Shown here one piece after another: positions 1-13,711 of a DNA stretch of 64,000 bases. The DNA comes from Sapria himalayana (taxonomy: Eukaryota > Streptophyta > Magnoliopsida > Malpighiales > Rafflesiaceae). The notes beneath the pieces are model-generated. The model saw nothing but the letters and a program-made list of their open reading frames with translations, was not told the DNA's origin and made no database searches. How positions within the stretch are numbered: position 1 is the first letter of the stretch; every line of letters starts with the position of its first letter. The translations under genes were made by a program, and so were the position numbers. The stretch spans positions 422,001-486,000 of the forward strand of contig JAREIK010018581.1 in assembly GCA_029783825.1 (NCBI GenBank). Reading direction: 5' to 3'.

Positions 1-249
1 TCTTGTTGACATTCAAAGTTGAGATGTTGGAGTAAACTCTTCAGTTTCACTTGGATGACCTTCTTCACTTGGTTATTTATACATGCTAGTTTTCCAAAGA
101 TTCAAGACATATTCTGTTTAGCATCATCATTATTTGAATCTCAAATTCATCTAGATTTGGTAAAAGTTGAACAATATCCTTTTCCATCTTTTATTGTAAT
201 TTATCTTCAAATTCTTTTGAGTTTGGAAGCCCCTTATTTTTCAAGGTCC

Positions 250-1200
250 ACCATTAAAATGCTTCTTCAAACACCATATTTGTAAAGTGTTGCATCTTAT
301 ATTTGTTGAATCACTATATTTACATCCATTTCTCTAGTTGTTGTATTCTATAAAAATATATCTAATAGCTTTTTTGTTAAACTTACTCTACAAATGATTA
401 GGAACTCATACATGATTGATACTGCCAAATAATTGAAACAAACTATTATTAGAAAATCCTCATCAAAAATATTTTCAAAAAAATCAAGTGTGATAAAATC
501 TAGACAAAGAGAAAAATAGTACAATATGCTAACATTTTATAATGATACTCCTCCTCATGATGACATGATTATTTGCTTTTTAATATCTCAATATTGAGAT
601 CTATGAGCTAGCATATTCCAATTTGATATATGAATTTCTTAAATATTAAGGATGTAAACCTTTTTTAAATAGGCTATAAATATTATCAATTGATCTTTTT
701 TGTTGAACATCAATGTCACCCCTTTTATAAAGCTCGTGTGTATATACAAATTTTAGAGAAATATTTTATAGTTTGATCACCCTTAATATATCATTCTTTG
801 ATTTGTACAATACATGCATTATTATCTTCATGTAATATTATCAGATAATCTTTGATAAAAATTGTTTCACTAGACTTTTAAATATGTTTTATCATACATC
901 TCAATCTTACATATTTATGATTGGCTTCATGAATTACCAATATTTCTGAATGATTTGAAGGAGTGATGACCATTATTTGTTTAACTGATCTCCATTATAT
1001 TGTAGAACTTCAACAAGTAACAATAAATTTTATATGAGATGATGTTTTATGAGGATCTGAAAAAAGTATTGCACCTATATACCCAACTAATTGTGATTTT
1101 GCTTCTTTTGAATCTTATAAGCGACAAGAACCCAACTTGACTCCTCCATAGAGTGTAAAGAACCAACACAAGCTCTTTATTAGAATGAAATAACCTATTA
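250..1200 (-). mobile_element. Ty1/copia RNase H fragment (decayed)
   Basis: The reverse strand carries a broken copy of the copia RNase H region, the last domain of the pol polyprotein. Readable pieces in order from about 1150 downward are a segment resembling 'SDPHKxxS', 'SSNHSEILVIHEAN' with 'RLRCMIKHI' just after it, 'SETIFIKDYLIILHEDNNAC' and 'YIKGDQTIKYFSK'. These correspond to the family's 'SNHAEILAIHEA', 'EDNAAC' and 'KGDRTKHI' blocks. Several frameshifts and stops interrupt it, so it is a dead relic. No LTR can be assigned to it, and no reverse transcriptase is visible directly upstream. It may or may not belong to the same insertion as the integrase-gag fragment further right. Confidence 0.6.
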
Positions 1201-2439
1201 TAGCTGTTCAATTTATATGAAAAAATCTAATAGCTTTTCATACCAAATGATGTGGATAACACCCAGACAATGATGCTATAATACCTAACATAAAGTCACA
1301 TAGTCAATTCGAGCTAACTTCTAATTCCAAATGTTGCATTCCTAGGAAACAAGGAACCCCCCCAGGAACTTTCGTTGTCTTATGCATTACCAATCAAGGT
1401 GATCCATATATCGACTATGGATTTATGAACTCTCATAGAAGAAGCACACTTAGCACATGAGAGAGATAGAGTGATAATGAAAGAGAGAAGACGTTACCAC
1501 AAAGTGCAAGAGAAAATAAGAGAAACTTTTCATTTATTTCTGATTCATTTCGATGATTGATTTATTTTAATTAACAACTTACAATAGCATGTTCACATCA
1601 CGACTTTGTTCATCTCGTCACACCACAAAACAAGCTCATAATTTGAATCTTTATGTGAGATAGTTGCATCACCACAAAACAAGGTAGAGATGCCAAACTA
1701 GATATTATAGTTTAAGTTGAGGTGAAACATCATAATTCCATGTCATGACTCCAAAGTACATGGGCAGTTTAAGATGAGTTATGACTTCATAATTCAGACC
1801 ATGACTCCAAAACATAGTTTTCAAATCACAATCACACAAAATAGGTTACAACTTCATTCAGGTCATGAATCTTCATTCCTAGTCACAATATCAAACATCA
1901 ATTATAGTTTTATAAGTATGAGCTACACTTAACATTCTTCTACTTGGTGAATATTTTTTCTTCCTTCCAGTCTCAGGTTTTCACCATTAGAATCATTTTG
2001 CATCTTTGCCTTTCAATCACCTTCGGATCTAAAACCAACTTCACAACACTTCAAAATATTGTATTGCTCATCTATTATTGCTTACTCCTACTAAATTGAA
2101 TCCTCATAGGCTCTTGTTTCTATTATAGTGGTTGACTTATCTCTTATAGCTTGAAGAGCAAGGTTGACTTTGTCTAGAAATCTTTTATGTGAGTTTCTAA
2201 TCCATGTAGACCTCCTTAATATATGAGCTATCTTGAATGCATCGGCCTCAATAGAACCTTCAAACCCTATCTGTTCCACATCTTCACTAGAAAATTCTAT
2301 GCTGATAGTGAAATAGAGTCACAACTCCATCGTGTTATCATGATAGAAATAATTCATAACTTATTATTTTCATGTAATGACTTTATTGCTTCAAAAGTAT
2401 CAACCTTGTTGTGATTTTCACAATCTCTCCACTCTTGCA
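1201..2439. other. Gene-free stretch, probably TE-derived
   Basis: No coding exon is recognised. From about 1590 to 1900 the words 'catgactcc' and 'cacaaaacaag' recur several times, and similar words return at 3300-3420, so this may be the LTR or untranslated part of a decayed element. A 62-codon reverse frame at 2091-2279 has no family I recognise. Confidence 0.3.
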
Positions 2440-4770
2440 CTCTTTGAATATTACATCTCAACTATAAATTATTTTTATTGTTTTTAAGTTCCAATCTTTA
2501 TGGTCCATGATGCCTTCCTTATAGTCAATGAACTTACATTTCACTGATTTAAAGTCCAGTTTATTCCTCCTTTCTTTTGATACATGCACATATACATCAT
2601 ACCCAAAAGCTCAAGATGGGCTATGCTTGGCGTTCTTCCCATACAACATATCAAAAGGTATTTTATCCTTCATTGCTAAAGTGAGAGTGTGGTTCTTCAA
2701 GTAACAAGTTGTGGTAATTGCTTCTATCCAGAATTTAGGGTACAAGCCTACCAAGCTTCTCATGCACCTCATCTTTTCTACTATTGTTGTGTTCAACCTC
2801 TTTTCCTCTCTATTCTGTTGTTGTATCATCATGATCATATTTTGCTTGGAAATGCCCTGCTCGATATAAAACCTACCAACCAAAAAGTACTCATTTCGAA
2901 TTTGTTCACACATAAAATCTTTATTCTTTTGATGAATCGATTCTCCACCAATACATTAAATTCCATGAATGACCCAACACTTTGATTTTCTTCTAGATGA
3001 AGAAAACTCATACCTATCTAAAGATGTCATCAACAAAAGAAACATAGTACATTGATTTCCCAAGAGATATCTCTATTTTTCCTTCGAATAAACCACAATG
3101 AACCAAGTCTAGTACTCTTATTGATCTTGTGGCTATAGCTTTGAACTTCATTCACTTTTACTTTTCCTTCACATATTCCTCATAAAAGTTAATCCCTCTC
3201 AAAAAATTTAGCATTCCTTCCACTATCCTTTTTGATGATATAGTCCCTAGATCCTTTTCAAAGATATGCCCAATTCATTAATGACATAATATGGTTTCCT
3301 ATCATGACATTTTGTTCTCGTGTCATGACTCCATATTTCCATTTCACAACTCTGAAACCTATCACGACACTATGGTCCTATGTTACGACTTCAAACAATG
3401 TTGTGACTCATCAGTATTTTTTTTTTTTGCTTCATGTTCTCCTTCTTAGAAATCAAGGACCCACTCTTCATAGTCATTATGATAGTTACTCATATCTTTT
3501 ACAAGGTGTGACACCATGTTCCTTAAGTAATCAAAAATGCTTCTCATATCATCTTGCAAGCTTTGTCATCACAATAAAACTTGTGATGACAAAGCTTGCG
3601 TGTATCTTCATCATTCATCATCTCACTTATCGAGATCAAATTTTTTTTTAAGCCAAAAAAATGCATCACTCTCAAAAGGAATTTGATTGTCTCATCATGT
3701 ATCTTCATCTTTATCTTTCCATGACTATCTTTTTCATTAAGTTGTTCCCCATTGACACATCCTCTCCATCAAAAGACTCATACCAGCTAAACATGAGCTG
3801 GTATTAGCTATTTACCATTAAGTTGTTTCAATGATGAGTTATATGATAAGATATACCTAAGTCATTATACCAAGTATCCTCATCAATATGAGTGACACAT
3901 GTGTCAACAAAATGAACCTTTTGCCTAGATAGTTGTTTGTCTGCTAAGCTAGCTATCTCCTGAGTTGGCTTGTTGCAGTCCTCCCTCTTGAAATGCCAAA
4001 CTTTATATCATTTCCAGCACTTCTTTTCTAGCTTACCCACAATATCCTTTCCTACTCTCACCTTTAAGCTTACTCACTTCTTTTTCTATTCCACCCTTCA
4101 CAAGCAAAGCATACTTCAAGTATTTTTTATGCTTGGACTCCTCGTAACCTTAGACTGTGGGTCTAAAGCCACTATCTTTTAGGATAATTCTAGTGTATTA
4201 TTATCAATGGTGATAATCAAGTTATTTAATGTATATAATAGTGGAATGAGTAGGCTAATATCCTTGTCATCATCACTAAATTTACAGCCAAAAGAAGAGA
4301 GTCGAATAAATAATGTATGAAACTTATACAAATGGGAAGAAAACAAATTATCTTCTTTCATGCATAATCAGTATACTTTTTCTCAAGAAAAGTTTTTTGA
4401 CCAATGATTTGCTCTGATGGAGCATCCCCAACATCTTCCATAACTTCATATTTCTCTCACCAAAAATATTCACCAAGACTTCATCTCCCAAATACAATCA
4501 GATCAAGCCTCATATTTTCAAATCCACCTTATTCTATTTGACAACCTCAACATATGTTATCTCTAGTTTATGCTCATTTATAGATACTTTAGAAACATAT
4601 ATAGTGGACTAGTAATCTCTTTCAACCAATAGATCCTTCATCTTGAACTTCTAGAATTCAAAGTCCTTCCCTAAGAATTTTTTGATTTCAACATTAAACA
4701 TTATCTCATTTGTCATTCTTGAATTCCATACTCAATCCAAGCTCAATAACATTGAGCTCTGATAAACATG
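2440..4770 (-). mobile_element. Ty1/copia gag-protease-integrase fragment with primer-binding site
   Basis: Reading down the reverse strand there is first a primer-binding-like site (complement of 'gctctgata', about 4752-4766). The gag start follows at about 4716, with 'MFNVEIKKFLGKDFEF' and 'SLGDEVLVN' near 4500. Then come 'QSKSLVKKLFLRK' (about 4400), a damaged zinc knuckle 'KKCWK..KVWHFKREDCNK' (about 3970-4030) and a protease-like 'DTWYNDLGISYHIT' (about 3840-3890). Integrase at 2440-3260 shows 'KRLNTTIVEKMRCMRSL', 'PKFWIEAITTTCYL', 'KIPFDMLYGK' and 'VYVHVSKERRNKLDFKSVKC'. The order gag-PR-INT is that of copia. Reverse transcriptase and RNase H are missing at the expected place, and stops are frequent, so the element is dead. 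Confidence 0.8.
3556..3599. repeat. Perfect 18-bp inverted repeat with 8-nt loop
   Basis: The left arm at 3556-3573 (gcaagctttgtcatcaca) is the exact reverse complement of the right arm at 3582-3599. Eight bases, 3574-3581, separate them. It lies between the protease-like and integrase-like pieces of the surrounding copia relic, a place where the family has no known conserved hairpin. Confidence 0.95.
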
Positions 4771-5689
4771 GCTTTGATGTTCAAATGCAAGATCCCAGTA
4801 CACTAGATATGTTCTCATAAACTTATCAAGTATCGAAATATAATTGCATCTATTATAAAAGAATATGTTTCCTCATAGTCTATATTGAGTCATTTTAAAA
4901 AATCTTGAATAATTAAGTTGCAGTTTAAATCTTGTAATTTTGATATTTTCATTTTATTTTCTGACAAAAACTTATTTATATCCAATAAAATTTATGCTTT
5001 TAGATGTTTAAAATATATGTTATAGTATCTTTCATTTTGCTAATGACTTTAGCTTTGTTTTAATTATTTCTTTCTATTAGCCAATCATTTATTTTCCAAT
5101 ATATACCCACAATTTGTTTTCTCGATCTTCGTAATTTTTTATGATGTTCATGATTACTTGGAATACAAACATAGTATATCTGATAATTTCATGATGATTC
5201 CTTGTTTATCTTGTGTCACTCAATAATATTTCTTCAATGTTAGATATGAATATCTCTTTAATGGATAAATGTTTAATTTGTGTTTCATTAAGGGCTAACT
5301 ATTTATCAAGTTGGGGTTTATCATTCATTTCTATTGACTATTTTGTATTGGTGCTCTTCAATAAATATCATACTTTCTATATTTCATTCCTTTACTTTTT
5401 CTAAAACCAAATCCTTTTAACCATTAGGTCTACAATGCTTCATATGTAATTTAGAATTACTTAACAATATTATCCAATTGTCTTATAGGGGGACATCAAT
5501 ATGTTCTAGAGTATTCACAACTAGTATTTATGACTGTGTTACTTTTTTTGTATCCATGAAAGTATCAGGTAACTGACTGATAAGTCCTTGTAAATAAATA
5601 ATCTTCTTAACTTCTAGTTCATACTTTTTTAAATAGAAATCAAGATGAGACAATGATGATACATTCAATGTAATATCTCATTTTTTTTT
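4771..5689. other. Gene-free AT-rich stretch
   Basis: No exon, LTR pair or RNA gene is recognised. The 63-codon forward frame at 5213-5404 matches nothing I know. The stretch lies between the gag end of one copia relic and the integrase end of another, so it is probably worn LTR or flanking sequence. Confidence 0.3.
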
Positions 5690-7870
5690 GTGGAATTGAC
5701 TAGTCCTCATCTAATTGTGAAAAATTATATTTATTAAAGTGATAATCCACAAAGTAGGCAGTAAAAATATTACCTATTAAATGTTTGTGATAATTAATAA
5801 TAAAGGAATAAGTAAACCTAACATATATACCAAGTCGATGTTGATGACCTAACTTAGTATGTTGAGGTGAAGTTATAGGAACAATATAATACAATCAAAA
5901 ATATGTAAAAGTGAGATATTGGGTTGGAAACTTATAACAATTTGTAAATTGAAGAATTCAAGAGTAACTAAATGAAAATTTTGAATTAAAGTTTTAGTAT
6001 GAAGAAAAACATGTATGCAAGTAGATATAAGTAATATGTGTGATTAAATGTGTGACAGGATGCTCAATATCTAAGAGAAGAATTCACAAGCATTATCAAG
6101 ATAAATTGACTTAATGGGATTGCAGTTGAATTATTTGAGAAAATAATATTGGAAAATAAATATTTTTAGTCGAAAGAAGACAAACATATAAATTGGTTGA
6201 CTTCCTGGATGAATTGACCCACAAATATCACATTGAATTCATTCTAAAAAAGTTGCTAATTTAAATTAAATCTTAGTAAATGAAGGTATTATAATTAACT
6301 TGCTTGTGAGTAGGAAGCACAATTAAAATCATAGATCATAAAAATCTTTTGATATATTAAAGGATGCCCAAAAAAATTGTTAGTAGGATGCATCATAGAA
6401 AATGATGGATAATTAAGCTATTTATGCCAAATCATAAAAGTTATTGAGTTATAGATCTTCTAGTTTATAATAACATATGACTAAAACTAAATGGGTCTGA
6501 AGATTTTAGATGGAGTTAGCAGCATGAAGAACATCATCAATTTAGATTTTAGATCCACTAGGTAAAATGGTAATTTCTTTCCCAAAGCCTTGAATTAGGT
6601 CAACAAGATTGGATTTGGCATTAACATTATGTTTTGCTAACATTGAGTTGGAAAAATATTTTTTATCACAAAGGATTATGTGTGTGATGTATCTATATTA
6701 TAATCATATGTCAAGTATTCAAATGAGAAATAATCATATATCGAAGTAAAGGTGTATATATTCATATAAAGATTACATAATAAAATTTTAAATAAAAAAA
6801 AACATAATAACTAATTATATAAAACATTTTCATTATCAATTAGATGTCAATTTCTTCATTGGGATCCTCAATTAAGTTTGAAATATCTAAATGGGTGGAG
6901 TCCACTAGGTCATCATTATCAATGGAGTTCATTTCAATATTCTTTCATTTTTCTTTAATGGCTATTTGATAGAAGTCAACTAAATGTTTTGAAGTATGAA
7001 ATGTATGTGACCACTATCCTTTATACCACACTTCTAATTTTCATTCTCATGCGCATCTTTTCTTAGTCTTTTCACCCCCTTTTTTGGGCATACCTTTGGG
7101 CTTTGGATTATTAAACATATTATCCTTTGAATTGTGCTTTCAATTTTAAGAATTATGATGATTATCATGGTGCAAAGAAATGTGTCTTCCGTGACCATGA
7201 TCACAAACACATCTTTTTCCGTGGCGTCTTCCATATCCACATCTCTGTCCATGTCCTTAAGTTTGGACAGATGTGGTATTGACTTTAGACAATGTCATAG
7301 ATCAAGTAGGATTAGATTGATTGTTTTTTAGAAGAAGCTCATTATTTTTTTCGTCACAATAATATATGAAATCAATTTTGAATTTTTGGTGAAATGATAC
7401 TCTTGATGTTGATGCTGCAGAAGCACATTTGAGACATCAAATGTTTTTTCTGGTATATCTTCTTTGATGACTTTCTTTCCACAAAATTTTAACTATGATC
7501 TAATTTTGAATAAAATTGAGTTGTAATCACTATTTTGACTTGAAATTTTGTAATCTTAAGTGTATCTAATCACAATATGTTTTTGGAGTGATAACGATCT
7601 TTTGTTGGCCATATCGATCCTTGAGATTATTCCAAAGGATAAAAGGATCTATGAATATAAAGTATTTGTCTTTTAATCATTTATCATATATTTCAATATA
7701 AACTCAAGCTTTATCAAAATTGACTTTATCTCAAAACTATAAATGTAATAATTTAATTAAAAATATTTTAACTTATCAAAATAAATAAATGATTTATCAA
7801 TATTTAATTAGGTAAATAATACTTGAAATAAATAAATAAAGATCTTAAGTTATATTTAGTTATTTATTTA
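5690..7870 (-). mobile_element. Ty1/copia gag-protease-integrase fragment
   Basis: Gag lies at 6830-7870 on the reverse strand, with 'FIDPFILWNNLKDRYGQQK', 'IHLRLQNFKSK', 'NNELLLKNNQS' and the post-zinc-knuckle segment 'SKHLVDFYQIAIKEK'. A degenerate protease region covers about 6300-6700. Integrase is at about 5700-6260, with 'NPIKSIYLDNACEF' and, at 5700-5894, an open frame carrying 'TKLGHQHRLGIYV' and 'FTAYFVDYHFNK'. This is a well-spread plant copia lineage whose integrase ends in 'FxADCHFDES'-like words. Reverse transcriptase and the left LTR are absent. Stops and frameshifts are abundant, so it is dead. Confidence 0.8.
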
Positions 7871-9399
7871 TGGGCTATGATTTTTTTTTTCAAGAAAACA
7901 TATATATTTTTACATAGCTTCAGGCTATACATTATTTATTTGATAGATTCTGGCGATACAATGTTATTTTATATAACTTTTAGTTATATGTTATACTTAA
8001 AAAGGGCTAGAGATCTCATGTATAATTTTTGATTATACATTTATAATTTAATAATTTTATCGCATAATTTTTCATTATGAGTTTGTATAAATTTTGGCTA
8101 TGTATTTGTATTTTATATTCTAACATTAGATTATGAGTATTGATTCAAATAAAATAAAAATGATAGAAAAATAAAATAAAAAATAAAAAAAAAAAGACTT
8201 TCTTTTTACCTTTAATGTGAGAATGAATATTCTGGTAATCAACTTATCTTTTTCAAATATCTTTAAAAATATTTCAATTTTTTAGAAACTCTTCAAATGT
8301 TATAATTTTTTTTTAAAAAAATTCTTCGATAAGTTTTTCTTTTGTAGAGACTAATGCTCGTAACGTATAAATAAAGAAAGAAGAAATAAAAAAATAGATT
8401 TATAAAAGAGTTATGAATTATATTTTATTGATCTAGATATTCCATATATAGGAGTTAAGAAAAAACTAAAATTAAATATAATATTTAATTATGTATAAAT
8501 TGTTGGAACTTTACTAAAAGTTATTTATGATTATTTTCTTTATTTACATCTTCTTGTTATTTTAATAAAAGATTTTATAATGAGCTGAATTTATCAAAAT
8601 ATATTTATCATTTATTATTCTTCTTATAGATAATTCAGTATGTAGAGATTGACTTATATACAAAAGATCAAATTATCAGTAATTATATAATATAAGTTTG
8701 TTGTTCATAATCAAAATAGAACTAGATATCCAATTGTTAATATTGTAGCATTAAATTTAGTAGGTCTATCTTGACAATAGTGAATAGTAAAGTTCTAACT
8801 TTTAGTACTAGTATACTTAAATGTATCGAACTAAACCTACATAGTATAATTATTTTATACTGACTTGTAAATTAAATGGTGTGATTTTTACTAGTTATAT
8901 TGATTTATAAAGAATGTAGTCTAGAAATAGATTTGAAAACTCTATGAATTGAATAATTTTATCAAGCATATGGCAAATATTAATTTTTTATGGAATCTAT
9001 ATCATACCTAATGGATTTATGATACTCTCTAAGGAAGCTTATAAGTTTGGAAATTACAAAACCCAGTAGGTGGATTTTTATCCAGCATTTTAAATTAGTT
9101 AGGTGAAAAATATCAAGAAAATAATTTGAGATTGATTAAATTGGATCATTCATGATTTGATTCAATCATTAGATATCTATAATTTTAACATAGAGAGTTT
9201 AATTAGTATTAAGTAACAAAGAATTTAAAATATTTTGAATGAGTGAGGAAGTACAATTATAATTTTATAGTGGTATTAAATATAATTAATGTAAATTATT
9301 GTTCAAATAATTTACATTAGAAGCTCGAAATCTTATTCAAGCTGGAGTCCCTTCCATAACTTTATCCAAATACAATGAAAGAAATCTTAAAGTTCTAGT
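7871..9399. other. Gene-free stretch, probable LTR/leader of the neighbouring copia relic
   Basis: No exon is recognised. About 7880-8480 sits where the 5' leader and LTR of the reverse-strand copia ending at 7870 should be. It contains repeated 'ttttagttatatgtta' and 'gattatacatt' words, but no LTR partner was found inside the window. Nothing identifiable is seen from 8480 to 9400. Confidence 0.35.
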
Positions 9400-10162
9400 T
9401 TGTTTAGAATATGTGTATATAAGTGATCAGAATAAATAATTTAATTATAATCAAATAATTTGATTTTGCTATTAAATCAAATCTCAAAACATAAGAAGCT
9501 GAATTGTTTGTTTTTTTAATGAAACTAATTAATGTTTGATTTCTAGTTTTAAAGATATAAAACGAGGAGACTTTAGTTTGCTGATGATAATTCACTATAG
9601 TATCATCATCTTCCTCACACCTATCTAGAATAGTTGGATATATGGGATAGGATCACCAGCGGAGCTAAGCCTAAGGTATGTTTCTTCTTGTAGTATTCAC
9701 AAACATATGATTCTAACAAAATAACTCTAACCCCCAAGCATTATCTTCTCAATTTTTCTTGAGTTATTGAATTTCCAATAATGGTATTGGAGGGAGTATG
9801 TTGCAATATTTATCTGTGGATGAATTGGTTTTTAAGAATTCTTTGTGAATACGTGAATGACCTGCCTAAATAAAGGCAATTGATTTTTCATTTATGGGAT
9901 GTATTTTTCCAAGTTAGACAACTTGAATATGTTTATGGATTGTGATATTAATTTTTCATTTATGAGATGTATTTTTAAATTGATTTTTGTGTGTTTATTG
10001 AATGCAATGTTGTAAATAATATCTTTTTATTGTTCTATAATGATGGCAGTTGAGATGTTAGTTAACATAACTAAAAGAGGTGGTTGAAATAGTTGATAAT
10101 GATACTCATGAAAGATATCATGCCTAATAGTAGTATCAATGAGTGTGATAGTTGTCATGACA

Positions 10163-10286
10163 AGTAGTAATGTCGATGGTGGTTTTAGTTGCCAGAGACA
10201 GAGATTGTGAAAGTTGTTGCATCTAGTAGTAGTGTCGATGGTAATTTTAGTTGCTAGTGACAGTAAATGTGGAAGCCATCAAGGAC
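10163..10286. repeat. 62-bp tandem duplication
   Basis: Two diverged copies (10163-10224 and 10225-10286) share 'agtagta.tgtcgatggt' and 'ttttagttgc'. They lie between the left LTR and the RNase H end of the surrounding copia relic. Confidence 0.7.
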
Positions 10287-13200
10287 AATAGAGGAACAGG
10301 TGATGGTATCATTGAAGTATACACAATAGATTGTAACTATGAAATTCAACTTATATCTCTTCTAGCAATATAAAAAACATAGTATATGGTAGACTTGCTA
10401 TAATCAATATCTCAAGCATAGTTTGCATCAACATGGTCTCTGACAATAAGGTCCAAATATATATAACATTATGTAGCATTTGTGGTTCATATAATATATC
10501 TGAAAATCATTTTCACAATACTATAATATTCTATGTCATGATTTCTCATTCATCGATTAAACACTCATATTGGTTGTGTAATGTCTAGTCTCATACAAAT
10601 TATTACAAATATTAAACTTCCCACTACTAATGCATATTATACTTGAGACATATTCATTCTCTCTTTTGTCTGAGCTAGAACATATATTTGAAGATAATTT
10701 GAAATTAACAGAAAGTGAGTAGAAATTAGCTTACTAACTTGCATGTTAAAGCATCACAAAATCATGTTAAAGTAGTTTTCTTGAGAAAGTCAAATCTTTT
10801 GTTGTTTTTGTCTTGTGTAAATCTACATCCATAGAATCTTCTTTGTTAGTCCCAAGTCATTCATATCAAACTTCCTAGTCAACCATGCTTTCAATTCTTG
10901 GATTCAAAATATTTTGGGCCTACTACCAATGTCACCCACATATAATAATAAATTGATGAAATTATGTTTATCTTCAAACCTTTTGTAATACATAAAATGG
11001 TATAATCTAAATCTATTGAACATAAAAATAATAGCGATAGAATCAAATACCTTATACCAAATCCTCAATTCCTGTTTTGGACTATATAGAGATTTGTTCA
11101 TCTTACAAACCAAGTTTTCTTTAACTATTATAGCAAATCCATTTTTTTGGAACATATAATTTTTTTTTTTAATTTCTCCATTAAAAAATATAGTTATAAC
11201 ATCTAATTACTCAAATATAAATCAAATAAAGCACATAGAGTCATTACTACTCTGATTATTACAAGATGAACCATAAAAGAAAAAAGTGCATTGAAGTCAT
11301 TACCTTCTTTTTGAGTATATTATTTTACTAATAATCATGTATGAAATTATTATACTTAATAATTACTATCATATTTGATCTTATAAACTTATTTGTTATG
11401 AAATTTTATGTTCTAGTGACAATGGTATTACTTATTAGCTTCCAAGTCTTGTTCTTGTTTAGAGCTTCAATATTTTCTTCGCTTACTATCATTCATCGAG
11501 ATGCATCTGAACTATTTGAAGCTTCATGAAATATTAAAAGATCTTCATGCTCTATTAGAAGACAATATATAATATTAATCTTCATAACATACTTTGAGTG
11601 CCAAGCTAACAGCCTTCAATCATGTGTTGGCCGACTAAGTACTAAAACTTCAGACTTTACTTGCTCTTGTAATTCATGCTCTGGTTCTTCCTCTGTGAAT
11701 ATTGGAATATCATCTCTGATTATTTTCTACTTGTATAGTGGCAATTTCTAAAGCTTATTTCAAAGTACTATCTTTATTTTCAATTCTTTGTAATTGATTT
11801 TCAGATCCATGTTTTTTCTTTTTTAGGTTTTGTAAATCACATATTTAGGACATACAAAAAAATGTAAAGTATAGTAATTTATTGCCTTACTAGTCCACAT
11901 CTCCATCAGTATCTTTAAATCAATCATAATTGATGGTCACTGATTTATCACATAATATGTAGTACTTGATATTTCCATAAAAAAAAAGTTAGGTAGACTT
12001 GCAGTCGATAACATTTCTTACATTAAATCTATAAGAGTTTTTTTAACCATTCTACTACATTTTATAGTGGCATGTATGTGATTGTGAATTGCTATTTGAT
12101 ACTTTCTTTCTTACAAAGAGTAAGAAACTCGCCATCTATATACTATCTTCAATTATATGTCTGCAAATACTTAATTATTTTCTTGGATTCAAGTTCTATC
12201 CACTCTATTTAAGTCTTTAAAAAGTGGAAACATGCTTGACTTTTTCTTGATTGGATATACTCAACATCTCATTAAGTAATTATCAATGAATCATACAAAA
12301 TATTTTGCTCGTCCTTGGGATATTTCTAGTGATTTTCATATATCAAAATGTATCTAGTCTAGAATGAATTTACTTTTTATTATTGATCTACTAAAGGACA
12401 ATCTATTATGCTTATAACATAATGCACACAAAAAGATAAATTTACTAATTTGAGCCAAGGAAGTAACTTTTTGTTAAAGAGAATCTTTAAACTTTATTCT
12501 AACAAGTGGCCTAGTTTGAGATGCCATATCATCATTGATTCTTCTCCTTTGATAATTGATACAACACATGCATCAGCTTTCTATACTGTATATACTTTAA
12601 GCATGAATAAAATTGTCAAGTTGTTTTTTTTCTTCATGACCATAAGTGTGTCATAATCTTAATCATCTCATTCTCAATATGAGTTTTATACCCAAGACTA
12701 TCTATTTATCATAGAGATAGTATATTTTTTTGAGTCTATCACATGTCGTATCGCTTGAAAGGTATGAACTATACTATCAAACATTTTTATTTCGATAGTA
12801 ATGATACTAACAATCTTTAAAGTATGACTATCCCTCATGTACATAGAACCTCCTGAGATTGGTTCATATTTATGAAACCAATCTCTTTGAGATGTCATGT
12901 GCCATGAAATTCCCGAGTATAGCAACCACACATCACCAAATTGCTTAATTTCTGCATTTAACTATTGTTGTTACTTTTAAAATTCTCTTGAGAAATTGAT
13001 ATTTTATTATCTCCACTCTTTTTCTTAGACCAATAATCTATTTTGAAGTTCCCTTTCTTGCTATAGTTATAGTACTTTATATTCTTCTTACTTCTTGATT
13101 TTGATCTACCATAATTTTGATTCCCATTAGGGTCATGCTCCGTGGATATCCCTCGTATCACCATCAAAGCTTTTACCTGATATGCATTTGCTTATCTATC

Positions 13201-13711
13201 CTTTTTATTTTTATGTATGTTTTATTCTTCTAAGATGGAAAATGTAATATCATTGAAGATTAGATTATCTATTTGAATACCATTCGTTAGATTTTATACG
13301 AATCATGTAGACTTTGAAGTAAAATGTACTCATATTCAACTTTTTCTATTTTATGACCCAACATAGTAAGTTGGGAAAATAGAATATTCATAGTGTTAAT
13401 ATGATCAGTTACCATAATTGATTGTTATTAAAAAAGTGTAAAGTCTTCTCTTTAATATCTTGTTGTGAAGTGACTTTGTCTCGTATAATCTTGTGAGAGT
13501 ATCTCAATTTGTTGTTGTTGTATTCTTTTTTGTCATACTCGATAATATTCCATTAGTTTGTATCAAATACAGATCAGCAATTGCATTATTATCTATCTTA
13601 TTCCACTTATATTTAAGAATCTTGGTGGGCCTTTTTTTTCAATTTCATCTAAATAATTATCCTTCCTTAAAATTTACTTAATTTTTATTATGTTGATCAT
13701 GATTTCTTTTT

